From the NCBI GenBank assembly GCA_030667555.1, contig DAOUVR010000018.1:1-11044 (forward strand): a stretch of 11,044 nt of DNA, given 5' to 3'. This document shows positions 1 to 7,229 of the stretch, piece after piece (within the stretch, counting starts at the first letter, position 1; each line of letters starts with the position of its first letter). Source of the stretch: Dehalococcoidia bacterium. GTDB lineage: Bacteria > Chloroflexota > Dehalococcoidia > E44-bin15. Under the pieces are notes generated by a model. The model saw nothing but the letters and a program-made list of their open reading frames with translations, was not told the origin of the DNA and ran no database searches. Position numbers and translations under genes: made by a program.

Positions 1-148
1 AATCCTCACCACTAAAGGTGTGGTATGTGTAAACAGCGATCTGTTCTCTCAAAATAGCAGCCAGAATCCCATAGAGGGCAAAAAAGAAAAAGCCAGCAAC
101 TATCAGCCTGGAGCTAATGCGCATTCTTCGGCTCATATCTTGTTTCAT
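1..148 (-). CDS. Small membrane protein, N-terminal part (cut by window edge)
   Basis: This is an open reading frame of 49 visible codons that starts at ATG 148-146 and runs off the left edge. The start is supported by a perfect AGGAGG at 155-160, seven bases upstream. The N-terminus is basic (MKQDMSRRMRISSR) and is followed by one hydrophobic segment, about residues 14-33, containing a run of four phenylalanines; after it come more polar residues (REQIAVYTYH). This suggests a single visible membrane helix with the N-terminus inside, by the positive-inside rule. It lies 113 bp downstream of the lyase gene on the same strand with no clear terminator between, so co-transcription is possible. 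I do not recognise the family; it could be a small integral membrane protein or the first helix of a transporter. Confidence 0.7.
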   Translation of the reverse strand, partial: MKQDMSRRMRISSRLIVAGFFFFALYGILAAILREQIAVYTYHTFSGED

Positions 149-261
149 ATCTGACCTCCTCAGTTGGTCTTATCCTGGCACTTTGCAAGGAATAACTATC
201 TGAGCTGGCCGTATTCTCTGGAAGGCAAACACTGAGTTCATCTCATAATTCATCATCTATG

Positions 262-1122
262 TTACCTTGCCTTATATCTTTCATCCTCTTGATAGCGTTT
301 TTCCAGACCGACTATGTTGCAGAAATCTTCAAAGCTCATTAGATCTTTGGTAATGGAGGAGCTTCCCCCTTCGACTCTTAGAGTGGTGAAGGCTCTTTGC
401 AAAGCTTTTGCGGCAGCAAATAGACCTGTAAGCACATAACCAACGGTGAAAAAACCCATCTCACACAACTCCTCCAGGCTACCAGCAGGGGTAAGACCTC
501 CTTCAATTATATTGACTGCTAGAGGTGGAGGCAGCTCCCGGCCGATACGCTGCAGGTCTTCTTTACTACGAGGAGCTTCTACAAACAGTATGTCAGCCCC
601 TGCTTCCTTGTAGAGCTTAGCTCTTCTGATAGCTTCATCCAGACCATGGGTAGCTATAGCATCGGTACGGGCGGTTACAATAAATATAGATTCGCCGGCT
701 GCATCTTTAGCGGCTCGGATCTTCAGGGCATGTTCTTCTGCATCGATAACCTCTTTACCTCGCATGTGTCCGCAGCGTTTTGGCCACTGTTGATCCTCAA
801 GTATGATTCCAATAGCTCCTATCTTTATTAATTCTCGAACCATACGCTGCACGTTCAAAGGCCCGCCATATCCTGTATCGGCGTCTACTGTAACCATAAT
901 ATCAACGGCTTGAATTACCCGTCTGGCTACATCGAGTATCTCGGTTTGTGTCAAAAGGCCAAAATCAGGCTCACCGAGGTAGCTTGCCGATACACCATAT
1001 CCGGTCAATACTACGGCGGGAAACCCGGCACGCTGAGCAATCTTTGCCGACAAAACGTCATAGACCCCGGGAATTAACATAATCTTATTTGCTCTAATTA
1101 GGGGATGAGCATCAACATTCAT
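262..1122 (-). CDS. Isocitrate lyase/PEP mutase superfamily lyase (methylisocitrate or dimethylmalate lyase type)
   Basis: The 286-residue protein is a TIM-barrel enzyme of the isocitrate lyase/phosphoenolpyruvate mutase superfamily, and its length fits the short branch of the family. Visible motifs are the Mg-binding VDADTGYGG at residues 79-87 (D80, D82), the acidic ED at 109-110, the flexible-loop catalytic motif KRCGH at 115-119 with C117, and TARTDA at 150-155 with the conserved arginine R152. The KRCGH cysteine loop is typical of C-C bond lyases (2-methylisocitrate lyase, 2,3-dimethylmalate lyase) and is altered in PEP mutases, so a lyase splitting a substituted malate or citrate into pyruvate or succinate-type products is likely. 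The exact substrate cannot be read from sequence; oxaloacetate decarboxylase is an alternative. The start is fixed by AAGGAGGT at 1129-1136. No methylcitrate synthase or dehydratase is adjacent, so a classical propionate operon is not supported. Confidence 0.9.
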   Translation of the reverse strand: MNVDAHPLIRANKIMLIPGVYDVLSAKIAQRAGFPAVVLTGYGVSASYLGEPDFGLLTQTEILDVARRVIQAVDIMVTVDADTGYGGPLNVQRMVRELIKIGAIGIILEDQQWPKRCGHMRGKEVIDAEEHALKIRAAKDAAGESIFIVTARTDAIATHGLDEAIRRAKLYKEAGADILFVEAPRSKEDLQRIGRELPPPLAVNIIEGGLTPAGSLEELCEMGFFTVGYVLTGLFAAAKALQRAFTTLRVEGGSSSITKDLMSFEDFCNIVGLEKRYQEDERYKAR

Positions 1123-1202
1123 AGATATACCTCCTTGCTATCTTTAGCCCGAATATGCAAGATAAAAATCCATCTGGTTTATTGAGGATATTTCGTTTTG
1201 AT

Positions 1203-1231
1203 AATTTACCTGACACTATAGGTCTTGTCAT
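1203..1231 (-). promoter_or_regulatory. Candidate sigma-70-type promoter for the lyase gene
   Basis: On the minus strand ATGACA (1231-1226, five of six consensus bases) and TAAATT (1208-1203, four of six) are separated by 17 bp, about 80 bp upstream of the lyase start codon. A TGACA/TGTCA inverted pair (1211-1215 and 1226-1230) overlaps the -35 and the spacer and could be an operator. The assignment rests on consensus matching only. Confidence 0.35.
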
Positions 1232-1300
1232 AATGTCGGTCAAGCTCGGCATTTGCCACTGTTAAGCGAGCAACTCTCTTGTGCCTGGCACAGTTATATT

Positions 1301-1330
1301 TTGATGGTGCGAAGTGAAAAAGAATACAAT
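1301..1330 (+). promoter_or_regulatory. Candidate plus-strand promoter upstream of the inverted-repeat element
   Basis: TTGATG (1301-1306) and TACAAT (1325-1330) are separated by 18 bp. Transcription would start near 1337, immediately before the 134-bp inverted-repeat element, and would give the M28-like gene a leader of roughly 200 nt. Only the -10 box is strong (five of six), so confidence is modest. Confidence 0.35.
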
Positions 1331-1343
1331 CTCTTACCTGTCG

Positions 1344-1477
1344 CCTTAATCCGTGGATTCTGCTTGAGGACTGAGGGAGTCCTCTCCCTCAGCTTTCGCG
1401 AAGGAAAGGATTCCTTCACGCCTCAGAAAAAACCAACTAATAGACGAGTCTTTTAAATCTGGATTCACGGATTAAGG
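1344..1477. repeat. 134-bp inverted-repeat element with nested hairpins (MITE-like or structured leader)
   Basis: The ends are inverted repeats: CCTTAATCCGTG (1344-1355) is the exact reverse complement of CACGGATTAAGG (1466-1477). If transcribed in the plus direction, pairing continues five more positions (1356-1360 with 1461-1465) using two G-U wobbles, giving a 17-bp closing stem. Inside are a perfect 9-bp hairpin with a 4-nt loop (1371-1379 with 1384-1392), a 7-bp hairpin with a 4-nt loop (1400-1406 with 1411-1417), and an alternative hairpin GAGGACT/AGTCCTC (1366-1372 with 1378-1384) that excludes the first one. TGTC occurs just outside both ends (1339-1342 and 1478-1481), which could be a target-site duplication, though the left copy is one base away from the repeat. 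No plausible protein is encoded. It may be a miniature inverted-repeat transposable element or a folded leader of the downstream gene. Confidence 0.6.
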
Positions 1478-1539
1478 TGTCTTCTGAGCTATTGCGTTTT
1501 TGTTTGTTATGGCTACAATAATAGGTTGATGCCAGCGAC

Positions 1540-2913
1540 GTGGGTGATATGAAGCATTTAACCATTCACGAGGAGCTACTGCCGACGGCCGAAGAAATGA
1601 TTGGCTGGATCGAGCAAGTCTATCAGCAGGGCATTCGGCGGCCGGGCTATCCTGCCGACCAGTGGGCAGAGCAATGGGCCCACGAACAATTCGTTGCCCT
1701 CGGGCTGAAGGATGTCCGCCTGGAGCCGGTTGAAGTCTTGCAGTGGGAAGACCTATCCTGCACCTTGACGGTCTGGCTGGAGTCGGACCCCCAGAACACC
1801 TTTTCGCCGCCTTGCTTTCCCATCCCCTACTCAGCGTCGACCGACGGCCTGGAGGGTTCGCTTTCAACGGTTGAGGAATCCGAAGGCCGGATCGCCGTGA
1901 ATGATATCGCCTTGATGGTTGTGCACCAAACCATGATGACGTCTGTGGCGTCGCGCTATTACGACCCCGACGGGGAGTTTGCGACAAAGTCTCAGGTGGT
2001 CCCCTTCAGTAGTGCGATACAGATGGTGATGGAGCCAGCGATCGATGCGGGAGCTTTGGCCTTTGTCGGACTCCTCACCGGGTTTCCATGGGAAACGCGC
2101 GAATACTATGTCCCCTATGACGCTATTCAACGGCCGGTACCCGGAGTCTATTTGAGCAAGTCCGACGGCGAGAGGCTCAAGGAGCTAATGGACCAGGGCG
2201 CGGTACGGGCGAAGATTGTGGCGAAGTCGAAAACCGAGAAGGTGACGACCCACAACGTGATCGGCACTCTGCCGGGCGTTTCCGATGAGTGGATCGTTAT
2301 CGGCTCGCACCACGACGGTCCATGGGCCTCGGCGGTCGAGGATGCATCGGGGATCGCCATGGTGTTGGCGCAAGCGAAGTACTGGTCGCAGGTTCCGCAA
2401 GAGGAGCGTCCGCACAACCTGCTATTCCTACTCACCAGCGGACACATGGCAGGTGGGGCTGGTTGCCAGGCTTTCGTGAACGGCAACGCCGAATTGATAG
2501 ATCAAATCGTTCTGGAGATACACCTCGAGCACGCGGCGCGGGAGTGCCGTGGGGAAAACGGTCGACTGATTCCGACCGATCAGCCGGAGATTCGCTGGTG
2601 GTGGGTGAGCAAGATCACAGAGCTTGAGGATGTGGTCGAGGATGCCATCAAGGCGGAAGACCTGCGACGGTCACTCCTGCTGCCGCCGGACGCCCTGGGC
2701 GGGAGGCCGACTACAGACGGCGGCCATTTCCACTTGGCCGGCCTGCCGATCGTTCAGTATCTCACCGCGCCGATGTACCTGTTCGATCCTCAGGATACGC
2801 TGGACATGATTCATCAGGACAGCCTGGTGCCGGTGACCCGGGCTACCATCCGTATCATCAACGGTATGCAAGACCAATCCGCAAGCGCACTGCGCGCCGC
2901 TGTCAGGGAATAG
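1540..2913 (+). CDS. M28 aminopeptidase-like protein with a divergent metal site
   Basis: The 457-residue protein looks like a zinc exopeptidase of family M28 with an inserted middle region (about residues 95-235) between an N-terminal helical part and the peptidase core. The core contains GSHHDGPW (255-262), which matches the family's G-[AS]-H-x-D-S metal motif, and AVEDASGIA (265-273), which matches the x-D-N-A-S-G bridging motif but with E267 at the Asp position. The segment LLFLLTSGHMAGGAG (294-308) aligns without gaps to the family's F-x5-EE-x-G-L-x-G-S segment, but H301 and M302 stand where the catalytic and zinc-binding glutamates belong. Near the end TDGGHF (392-397) replaces the usual S-D-H-x-x-F, with the histidine shifted to 396. 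There is no signal peptide. The start is uncertain: GTG 1540 gives the longest frame and ATG 1549 is equally possible; neither has a good ribosome binding site. Codons look more G+C rich than those of the neighbouring lyase gene. It may be a non-peptidase homologue. Confidence 0.75.
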   Translation: MGDMKHLTIHEELLPTAEEMIGWIEQVYQQGIRRPGYPADQWAEQWAHEQFVALGLKDVRLEPVEVLQWEDLSCTLTVWLESDPQNTFSPPCFPIPYSASTDGLEGSLSTVEESEGRIAVNDIALMVVHQTMMTSVASRYYDPDGEFATKSQVVPFSSAIQMVMEPAIDAGALAFVGLLTGFPWETREYYVPYDAIQRPVPGVYLSKSDGERLKELMDQGAVRAKIVAKSKTEKVTTHNVIGTLPGVSDEWIVIGSHHDGPWASAVEDASGIAMVLAQAKYWSQVPQEERPHNLLFLLTSGHMAGGAGCQAFVNGNAELIDQIVLEIHLEHAARECRGENGRLIPTDQPEIRWWWVSKITELEDVVEDAIKAEDLRRSLLLPPDALGGRPTTDGGHFHLAGLPIVQYLTAPMYLFDPQDTLDMIHQDSLVPVTRATIRIINGMQDQSASALRAAVRE

Positions 2914-2932
2914 GTGGGCAGCGCCTGCTCAC
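2914..2932 (+). terminator. Hairpin directly after the M28-like stop codon
   Basis: GTGGGCAG (2914-2921) pairs with CTGCTCAC (2925-2932) through one G-U wobble, giving an 8-bp stem with a 3-nt loop that begins at the base after the stop codon. No T tract follows, so it is not a canonical intrinsic terminator; it could protect the mRNA 3' end or act with Rho. Confidence 0.35.
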
Positions 2933-3077
2933 ACTGGGGCTGCAGAAAGAGGTATTGTTAGCAACCCACTCTTCCCATTTTTGATTGCCAGCACTGGCCT
3001 TGGAGCCAAAACCGGTTACGCGGCCGATGCTGACCTCCATTGTTCTATCGGCGCCTGGAAACATTTTTCGGGGGTAT

Positions 3078-3941
3078 TTATGGCTTCTGTCGCGCTGTTA
3101 TCGCCACCACTATGGCTACCGCAACAAGAGCTATGATGCCCAGTCCGATGACCAGCCAGGGAAGGTAAGTCCGGAACCAAAGCAGCTTGGTGCGATTGCT
3201 GCCCGCGAGATCCATCAGCTCCGCTATGGTCTCCTCGGCAAACGTGGTGGTGCCGATGAAGATAGGGTCCTCACCCATCATAGGGACACGCACGGTGGTA
3301 AGGCTGTCGTTGGTTATCGTGACCCCGGTTACCGGCTCCACCCTGAAGACGATGGTGGTGTCCATCGTTCCCTCAATAGGCATTTGCTCGCTCGCGGGAG
3401 CGACTATATCCTTCTCGTCAATCTGGAAAACCAGCACCTTGAGCCCCCTGAACTCCTCCTCGGCTACGAAATGGGCATCCATGGAGGCAACCGCCTTGGG
3501 ATTCCAGACGGGATAGCTCTGCTCCTTGCTCACCCAGGCGGGGAAGCCGAAGCCCCCCTCCCTGTCCATGTCTCCCAGCCCGGGCACATGCTGGCGAGTG
3601 GAACGGTCTACGGCGAGGTCGTCCTCGCTGCCATACCGCTCTGAAAGGTCGGTGCCATCCTGGGCGTGGGTGACGGTTACCACCTCCTTGATGAGAAGAG
3701 CGTTGCCCTCCACGCCAATCGCCTTATGATCCCTGACCATTACAATTGGAATCTCTTGGAGCTGTTGTGTCGCCAGGTCGAATACGTTGAAGTTGCCATC
3801 GAAGTAGATCTCCCGCTCGTAATCGGCAGGCATCTTCGCAAGGGCAGGAAATATGGCCGTCATCCACACCACTCCCAGCACGACAAGAATGATCCCTACT
3901 ATCGCCGTTGCCAGCAGATACCACTTTTTCAGCAAAACCAT
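3078..3941 (-). CDS. PorA/DUF3068-like membrane protein
   Basis: Read from ATG 3941 the protein is 287 residues. It has an N-terminal membrane helix (about residues 8-30), the sequence FPALAKMPADYE just after it (31-42), a long polar domain rich in beta-type segments (about 43-255) and a C-terminal helix (about 259-283) ending in a short basic tail. This helix-domain-helix plan, the length and the P-A-L-x-K-x-P junction match the DUF3068 family (now labelled porin PorA family, known mainly from Actinobacteria). The middle domain is probably outside the cell membrane; its function is unknown. A longer frame opens at 3965, but AGGAGG at 3948-3953 lies just upstream of ATG 3941 and decides for the shorter form. 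It is preceded by 377 bp without a gene, so its link to the enzyme cluster upstream is uncertain. Pore formation is not shown by the sequence. Confidence 0.75.
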   Translation of the reverse strand: MVLLKKWYLLATAIVGIILVVLGVVWMTAIFPALAKMPADYEREIYFDGNFNVFDLATQQLQEIPIVMVRDHKAIGVEGNALLIKEVVTVTHAQDGTDLSERYGSEDDLAVDRSTRQHVPGLGDMDREGGFGFPAWVSKEQSYPVWNPKAVASMDAHFVAEEEFRGLKVLVFQIDEKDIVAPASEQMPIEGTMDTTIVFRVEPVTGVTITNDSLTTVRVPMMGEDPIFIGTTTFAEETIAELMDLAGSNRTKLLWFRTYLPWLVIGLGIIALVAVAIVVAITARQKP

Positions 3942-4318
3942 GCTACTCCTCCTTCGAGTCGCCAACGGGCAAACTTAGCTTCTCCTCCCCACCATCCCGA
4001 ATACCCCTTCTTCCCAAGCATCTGCCCCTTCTGGCCTGTGGCCTATTCTCTGTTCCAGCAGCGCCGCCAGTGCTTACTGTAGCGCCCGCAGATTCCCATA
4101 GTGGGCGGGAACATTACCATCCCGAAACTCCGAATGTGCCACTATGGCTTGCTCCGCCTAGTAAGTGTTCATTAACTGGTAGGCCCTCAATCCCTGGTAG
4201 CAGTATACCGGGACTTCCCATTTCAATTCGCAGTAAGGCAATCTTCATGTCTTACCGCTATTGGCGCTGATGATATGCCCGCTGCACTAAGCTGGGCTCG
4301 TGCGCCCTCTCGCCAGTC
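3942..4318. other. Gene-free stretch with minor inverted repeats
   Basis: Apart from the DUF3068 ribosome binding site I see no gene here. There is a 9-bp inverted repeat, CCATAGTGG (4096-4104) and CCACTATGG (4139-4147), and an 8-bp inverted repeat, GCTCGTGC (4296-4303) and GCACGAGC (4334-4341), that straddles the stop codon of the enolase-superfamily gene. A short bulged hairpin made by TCCCTGGTA and TACCGGGA lies near 4191-4214. None has a T tract, and no convincing promoter was found for the downstream membrane-protein gene. Confidence 0.4.
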
Positions 4319-5452
4319 TCACAGTTGCTCGCTGCACGAGCGTATCCTTTCCATGTCGAGCTCGATTCCCAGGCCCGGTTTTTGCGGCACGGCGATATAT
4401 CCCTCTTTGTCCACCAGTAGCGGTTCGGCAAGCATGAAGTCCCTTGCCTGCGGGACCCACCCCGGCGGCTCGTAGGGGTATTCACAGTAGGGGCAGTTGG
4501 GCACCGATGCCATGAGTTGGAGGTTGGCCACAAACCCGAGGCCATTGGTCCAGGTATGGGGGCTGAACTCCAGGTTGTATGCCTCTGCCATGCCAGCCAC
4601 CTTCTTGCCGTTAAGGATACCGGTGCTCAGGGTGACGTCGGGTTGAACCACATCCAGGCATCCACTACTGATTAAGTCACGGAACTCATGCAGGTCGGTA
4701 TTGAACTCGCCGCTGGCGATGGGCACGGTGGTGGAGGCGCGAAGCTGGGCATAGCCCTGATAGTCGTGCTTGTAAAGCGGCTCCTCCAGCCAGCGCACTC
4801 CGAGTTCCTCGAAGGCTCGTGCCTCGTCCATCGCGCGCTTCAGGCTCCACCGGGGATAGGGGCCGAAGCCATGGATAGGCCAGCCCTGATTGGCGTCGAC
4901 CATTAGTACCATATCATCGCCCACCGCCTGCCGCACCGTCTCCACCAGTTCAATATCGTCGCGCATCTGCATCGCTTTAACGCGGAGCTTCACCGCCTTG
5001 AAACCCATCTCCTTGAGCTTGAGCACCTCCTCGGCCCGCTGTTCGGGCGGGTGAAGCTCGCCAGTGCTGGCATAGGCCAGTATCTTGTCTGGACCACCGC
5101 CCAGCAGTCGGTAGATGGGCTGTCCCGTCGCCTTGCCAATGATGTCCCACAGCGCAACCTCGGCAAACCAGCCCCTGTAGCCCAAGAAGGATGCGCTCCG
5201 CAGCATCCGTAGCTTATCCTCGACCTGAAACGGGTCGCGGTTGAGCAGGAAGGGGCGAAGCAGCGACACCAGCCCCTTGGCTTCGTCGAGGAACCCCACC
5301 GAGGCGCAGCATCCCTCAATCCCCTCGTCGGTCTTCAAGATAAGTATCAGGCAGGAGTTGCTCGACTGGGGATAGCCTGGAATCCAGGTGGGGTAGAATG
5401 TATCAGGAAGCGGGTAATGACACAGGTAGGCCTCAACATCAGTGATCTTCAT
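4319..5452 (-). CDS. Mandelate racemase/muconate lactonizing enzyme family protein (enolase superfamily)
   Basis: The 377-residue length and motifs fit the enolase superfamily, which abstracts a proton next to a carboxylate bound to Mg2+. The N-terminal capping domain covers about residues 1-125. The barrel shows the three metal ligands: D186 in VDANQ (185-189), E223/E224 in LEEP (222-225) and E249 in SGE (247-249). QPDV (270-273, D272) and SPHTW (297-301, H299) form the His-Asp dyad that marks the mandelate racemase subgroup. The second-strand motif reads AVKLRV (153-158), so R157 stands where the K-x-K subgroup has its second catalytic lysine. That argues for a dehydratase or one-base mechanism on a sugar acid rather than racemization, but the substrate is unknown. 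The start is fixed by ACCTCCTT (AAGGAGGT on the coding strand) at 5458-5465. It follows the acyl-CoA ligase by 122 bp on the same strand. Confidence 0.88.
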   Translation of the reverse strand: MKITDVEAYLCHYPLPDTFYPTWIPGYPQSSNSCLILILKTDEGIEGCCASVGFLDEAKGLVSLLRPFLLNRDPFQVEDKLRMLRSASFLGYRGWFAEVALWDIIGKATGQPIYRLLGGGPDKILAYASTGELHPPEQRAEEVLKLKEMGFKAVKLRVKAMQMRDDIELVETVRQAVGDDMVLMVDANQGWPIHGFGPYPRWSLKRAMDEARAFEELGVRWLEEPLYKHDYQGYAQLRASTTVPIASGEFNTDLHEFRDLISSGCLDVVQPDVTLSTGILNGKKVAGMAEAYNLEFSPHTWTNGLGFVANLQLMASVPNCPYCEYPYEPPGWVPQARDFMLAEPLLVDKEGYIAVPQKPGLGIELDMERIRSCSEQL

Positions 5453-5498
5453 CTGAAACCTCCTTCACCACGGTTGGTTTTCGTTGTATCAGGAAACT

Positions 5499-5520
5499 GC
5501 GCCAATTTTGTTTCTGGCGC
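5499..5520 (-). other. Short hairpin between acyl-CoA ligase and enolase-superfamily gene
   Basis: GCGCCA (5499-5504) and TGGCGC (5515-5520) form a 6-bp stem with a 10-nt loop. No T tract follows on the minus strand, so termination is not shown; it could be an internal processing or attenuation structure in the operon. Confidence 0.25.
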
Positions 5521-5540
5521 GGTTGGCTATGGAACTAACA

Positions 5541-5574
5541 TTAGCTATGGCCAGAGGACTTCAGCCACATCTCC
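5541..5574 (-). pseudogene. Remnant of the 3' end of an AOR gene
   Basis: Read on the minus strand directly after the ligase stop codon and in its frame, 5574-5545 encodes G-D-V-A-E-V-L-W-P-stop, identical to the last nine residues of the intact AOR gene ending at 7312. Over 34 nt (5541-5574 against 7308-7341) 31 bases match, including the four bases after the stop. The three differences are all third-codon, synonymous changes (GGA/GGG, GTG/GTA, CCA/CCT). Chance is very unlikely. Synonymous-only divergence implies that this end once belonged to a functional paralogous AOR gene, now deleted except for its tail, with the ligase inserted or rearranged against it. Confidence 0.7.
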
Positions 5575-7167
5575 CTAGTATTTAACCGATTTGCCATACT
5601 TCTCCCTCAGTACCGTCTTCAGAACCTTCCCGGCGGGATTTCGGGGCAGGGCATCAACGAAGTCCACCGATCTAGGCTTCTTATAGCTGGCCAGATGGCT
5701 CTTGCAGAACTCCACAACCTCCTCCTCGGTAAGCTCCTGCCCGTCCTTCAAAACCACTACAGCCTTGGGCGATTCGCCCCACTCCTCTTCGTAAACGCCG
5801 ATAACCGCACACTCCAGGATCTTGGGATGCATATACAGCACCTCCTCGATCTCGGCGGGGTAGATATTCTCCCCCCCGCTGATGAGCATGTCCTTTTTTC
5901 GGTCCACGATGTAGATAAATCCTTCTGCATCCCGCCTGACCAGGTCGCCTGAGTGAAACCATCCGCCCCGCATGGCTTCCGCGGTGGCCTCAGGGTCCTT
6001 GTAGTACTCCTTCATCACTGTAGGTCCTCGATAAATCGCTTCACCTATGGCTCCCACGGGGACATCATTGTCTTCATCATCAACGACTCGGATCTCGATA
6101 AAGTGAAGGGCTTTGCCCACCGATGTCTGCCGACCCTCGGATTCGCTGGGTGCAAGACCTGAGACAATGGGGCTCATCTCGGTCTGCCCGAACATGTCAA
6201 AGATCTTGACCTTGGGGAAGTAGTTCATGATCCGCTTCCGGGTCTCTGTAGGCAGAATCGCTGCTCCTGTCACCCAAATTTGCAGGGAGCTGGTATCGTA
6301 TTGCTCCAGGTCAGGCAGCATCAGGAGGAAGATGGCCATGACGGGCACCAGGAGGAGTATATTGATCCTTTCCTCCTCGATGGTCTTCATGATGTAAGTT
6401 GGATTGAAAACCTCTACGGGTAATACCACGGTAATACCCAGGAATAGACAGCACTGGCAGAAACCGAAGGCGGCGAGATGAAATACTGGAGGAGCAGCAA
6501 ATGCTCTTGCGGCGGAAAGATCCGAGACTTCCGGTTCGGAGAGAATAAAGGTACTTACCAACATCCACATTGTTATTTCATTCTTGTGGGTCAGAACGGC
6601 CCCCTTGGGCCTACCAGTAGTTCCGGCGGTGTACATGATGAATACCGGGTCCTCTTCTTCGACGAGAATCAAGGGTTCATCGTCGGGAAACCTTGCAATC
6701 CAGGTTTCATAGTGGAGCATATCTTCTACCGGTTTGTCGGTGATGGAAATGTAGTTCTTTACCTGAGGGAGGCCTTCTTGGGCATCCTTTACCGTTTGCA
6801 CAAAAGCCTCCCCTATGATGAAGGCCACTGCCTCGGAGTGGTTTACGATGTATTTGAGCTCTTCCGGATGGAGACGGAAGTTGAGGGGCACAGCCAGCGC
6901 TCCGATTTTCGCCAGGGCGAAGTAGGCCTCCATAAACTGGTTGCAGTTGAAGGCCAGTATGGCCACTTTGGACCCCTTGATAATGCCTAGATCCAGCAAA
7001 GCATGGGCCAGTTGATTTATGCGAGCGTTAAACTGCTTATAGGTCAAGCGGGTATCTCCATATATCAGGGCCTCTCTGTCGGGGAACTTACGGGCATTAC
7101 GGGCAATCATTTCCCCTAAAAGCAGTCTTCTGCCCAAGGCCTCCTCTACTGATTGTTTGTCCTTCAT
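5575..7167 (-). CDS. Acyl-CoA synthetase (AMP-forming, long-chain fatty acid-CoA ligase type)
   Basis: The 530-residue protein is a complete member of the ANL (adenylate-forming) superfamily. It activates a carboxylic acid with ATP to an acyl-AMP and then makes the acyl-CoA thioester. The phosphate-binding loop YTAGTTGRPKG is at 179-189, the FGQTE adenine-site motif at 326-330, GWFHSGDL with the ribose-binding D408 at 402-409, the hinge region RKKDMLISGGENIYP at 423-437, and the C-terminal catalytic lysine K514 in NPAGK (510-514). All key residues are present. The acid cannot be deduced; a medium or long chain or aromatic acid is plausible. The start is fixed by CCCTCCTT (7173-7180, AAGGAGGG on the coding strand). 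It sits 144 bp downstream of the AOR gene, which makes carboxylates, so it probably activates the AOR product. Its stop codon abuts an AOR tail remnant. Confidence 0.93.
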   Translation of the reverse strand: MKDKQSVEEALGRRLLLGEMIARNARKFPDREALIYGDTRLTYKQFNARINQLAHALLDLGIIKGSKVAILAFNCNQFMEAYFALAKIGALAVPLNFRLHPEELKYIVNHSEAVAFIIGEAFVQTVKDAQEGLPQVKNYISITDKPVEDMLHYETWIARFPDDEPLILVEEEDPVFIMYTAGTTGRPKGAVLTHKNEITMWMLVSTFILSEPEVSDLSAARAFAAPPVFHLAAFGFCQCCLFLGITVVLPVEVFNPTYIMKTIEEERINILLLVPVMAIFLLMLPDLEQYDTSSLQIWVTGAAILPTETRKRIMNYFPKVKIFDMFGQTEMSPIVSGLAPSESEGRQTSVGKALHFIEIRVVDDEDNDVPVGAIGEAIYRGPTVMKEYYKDPEATAEAMRGGWFHSGDLVRRDAEGFIYIVDRKKDMLISGGENIYPAEIEEVLYMHPKILECAVIGVYEEEWGESPKAVVVLKDGQELTEEEVVEFCKSHLASYKKPRSVDFVDALPRNPAGKVLKTVLREKYGKSVKY

Positions 7168-7229
7168 GATGACCCTCCTTTTCTGGCCCCAGCATGGACA
7201 CCCCGGTCAGGGTTATAAGGAATATACCG

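Noticed and set aside
1253..1456. Plus-strand open frame of 67 codons over the inverted-repeat element
   Set aside because: It has no ribosome binding site or recognisable domain, and its sequence is explained by the hairpin element.
1472..1987. Minus-strand open frame of 171 codons opposite the M28-like gene
   Set aside because: Its composition is arginine, proline and serine rich, as expected for the complement of a G+C-rich gene, and the plus-strand frame has clear M28-type motifs.
2985..3644. Plus-strand open frame of 219 codons opposite the DUF3068-like gene
   Set aside because: The minus-strand frame has two membrane helices, a perfect ribosome binding site and family resemblance; this frame is its shadow.
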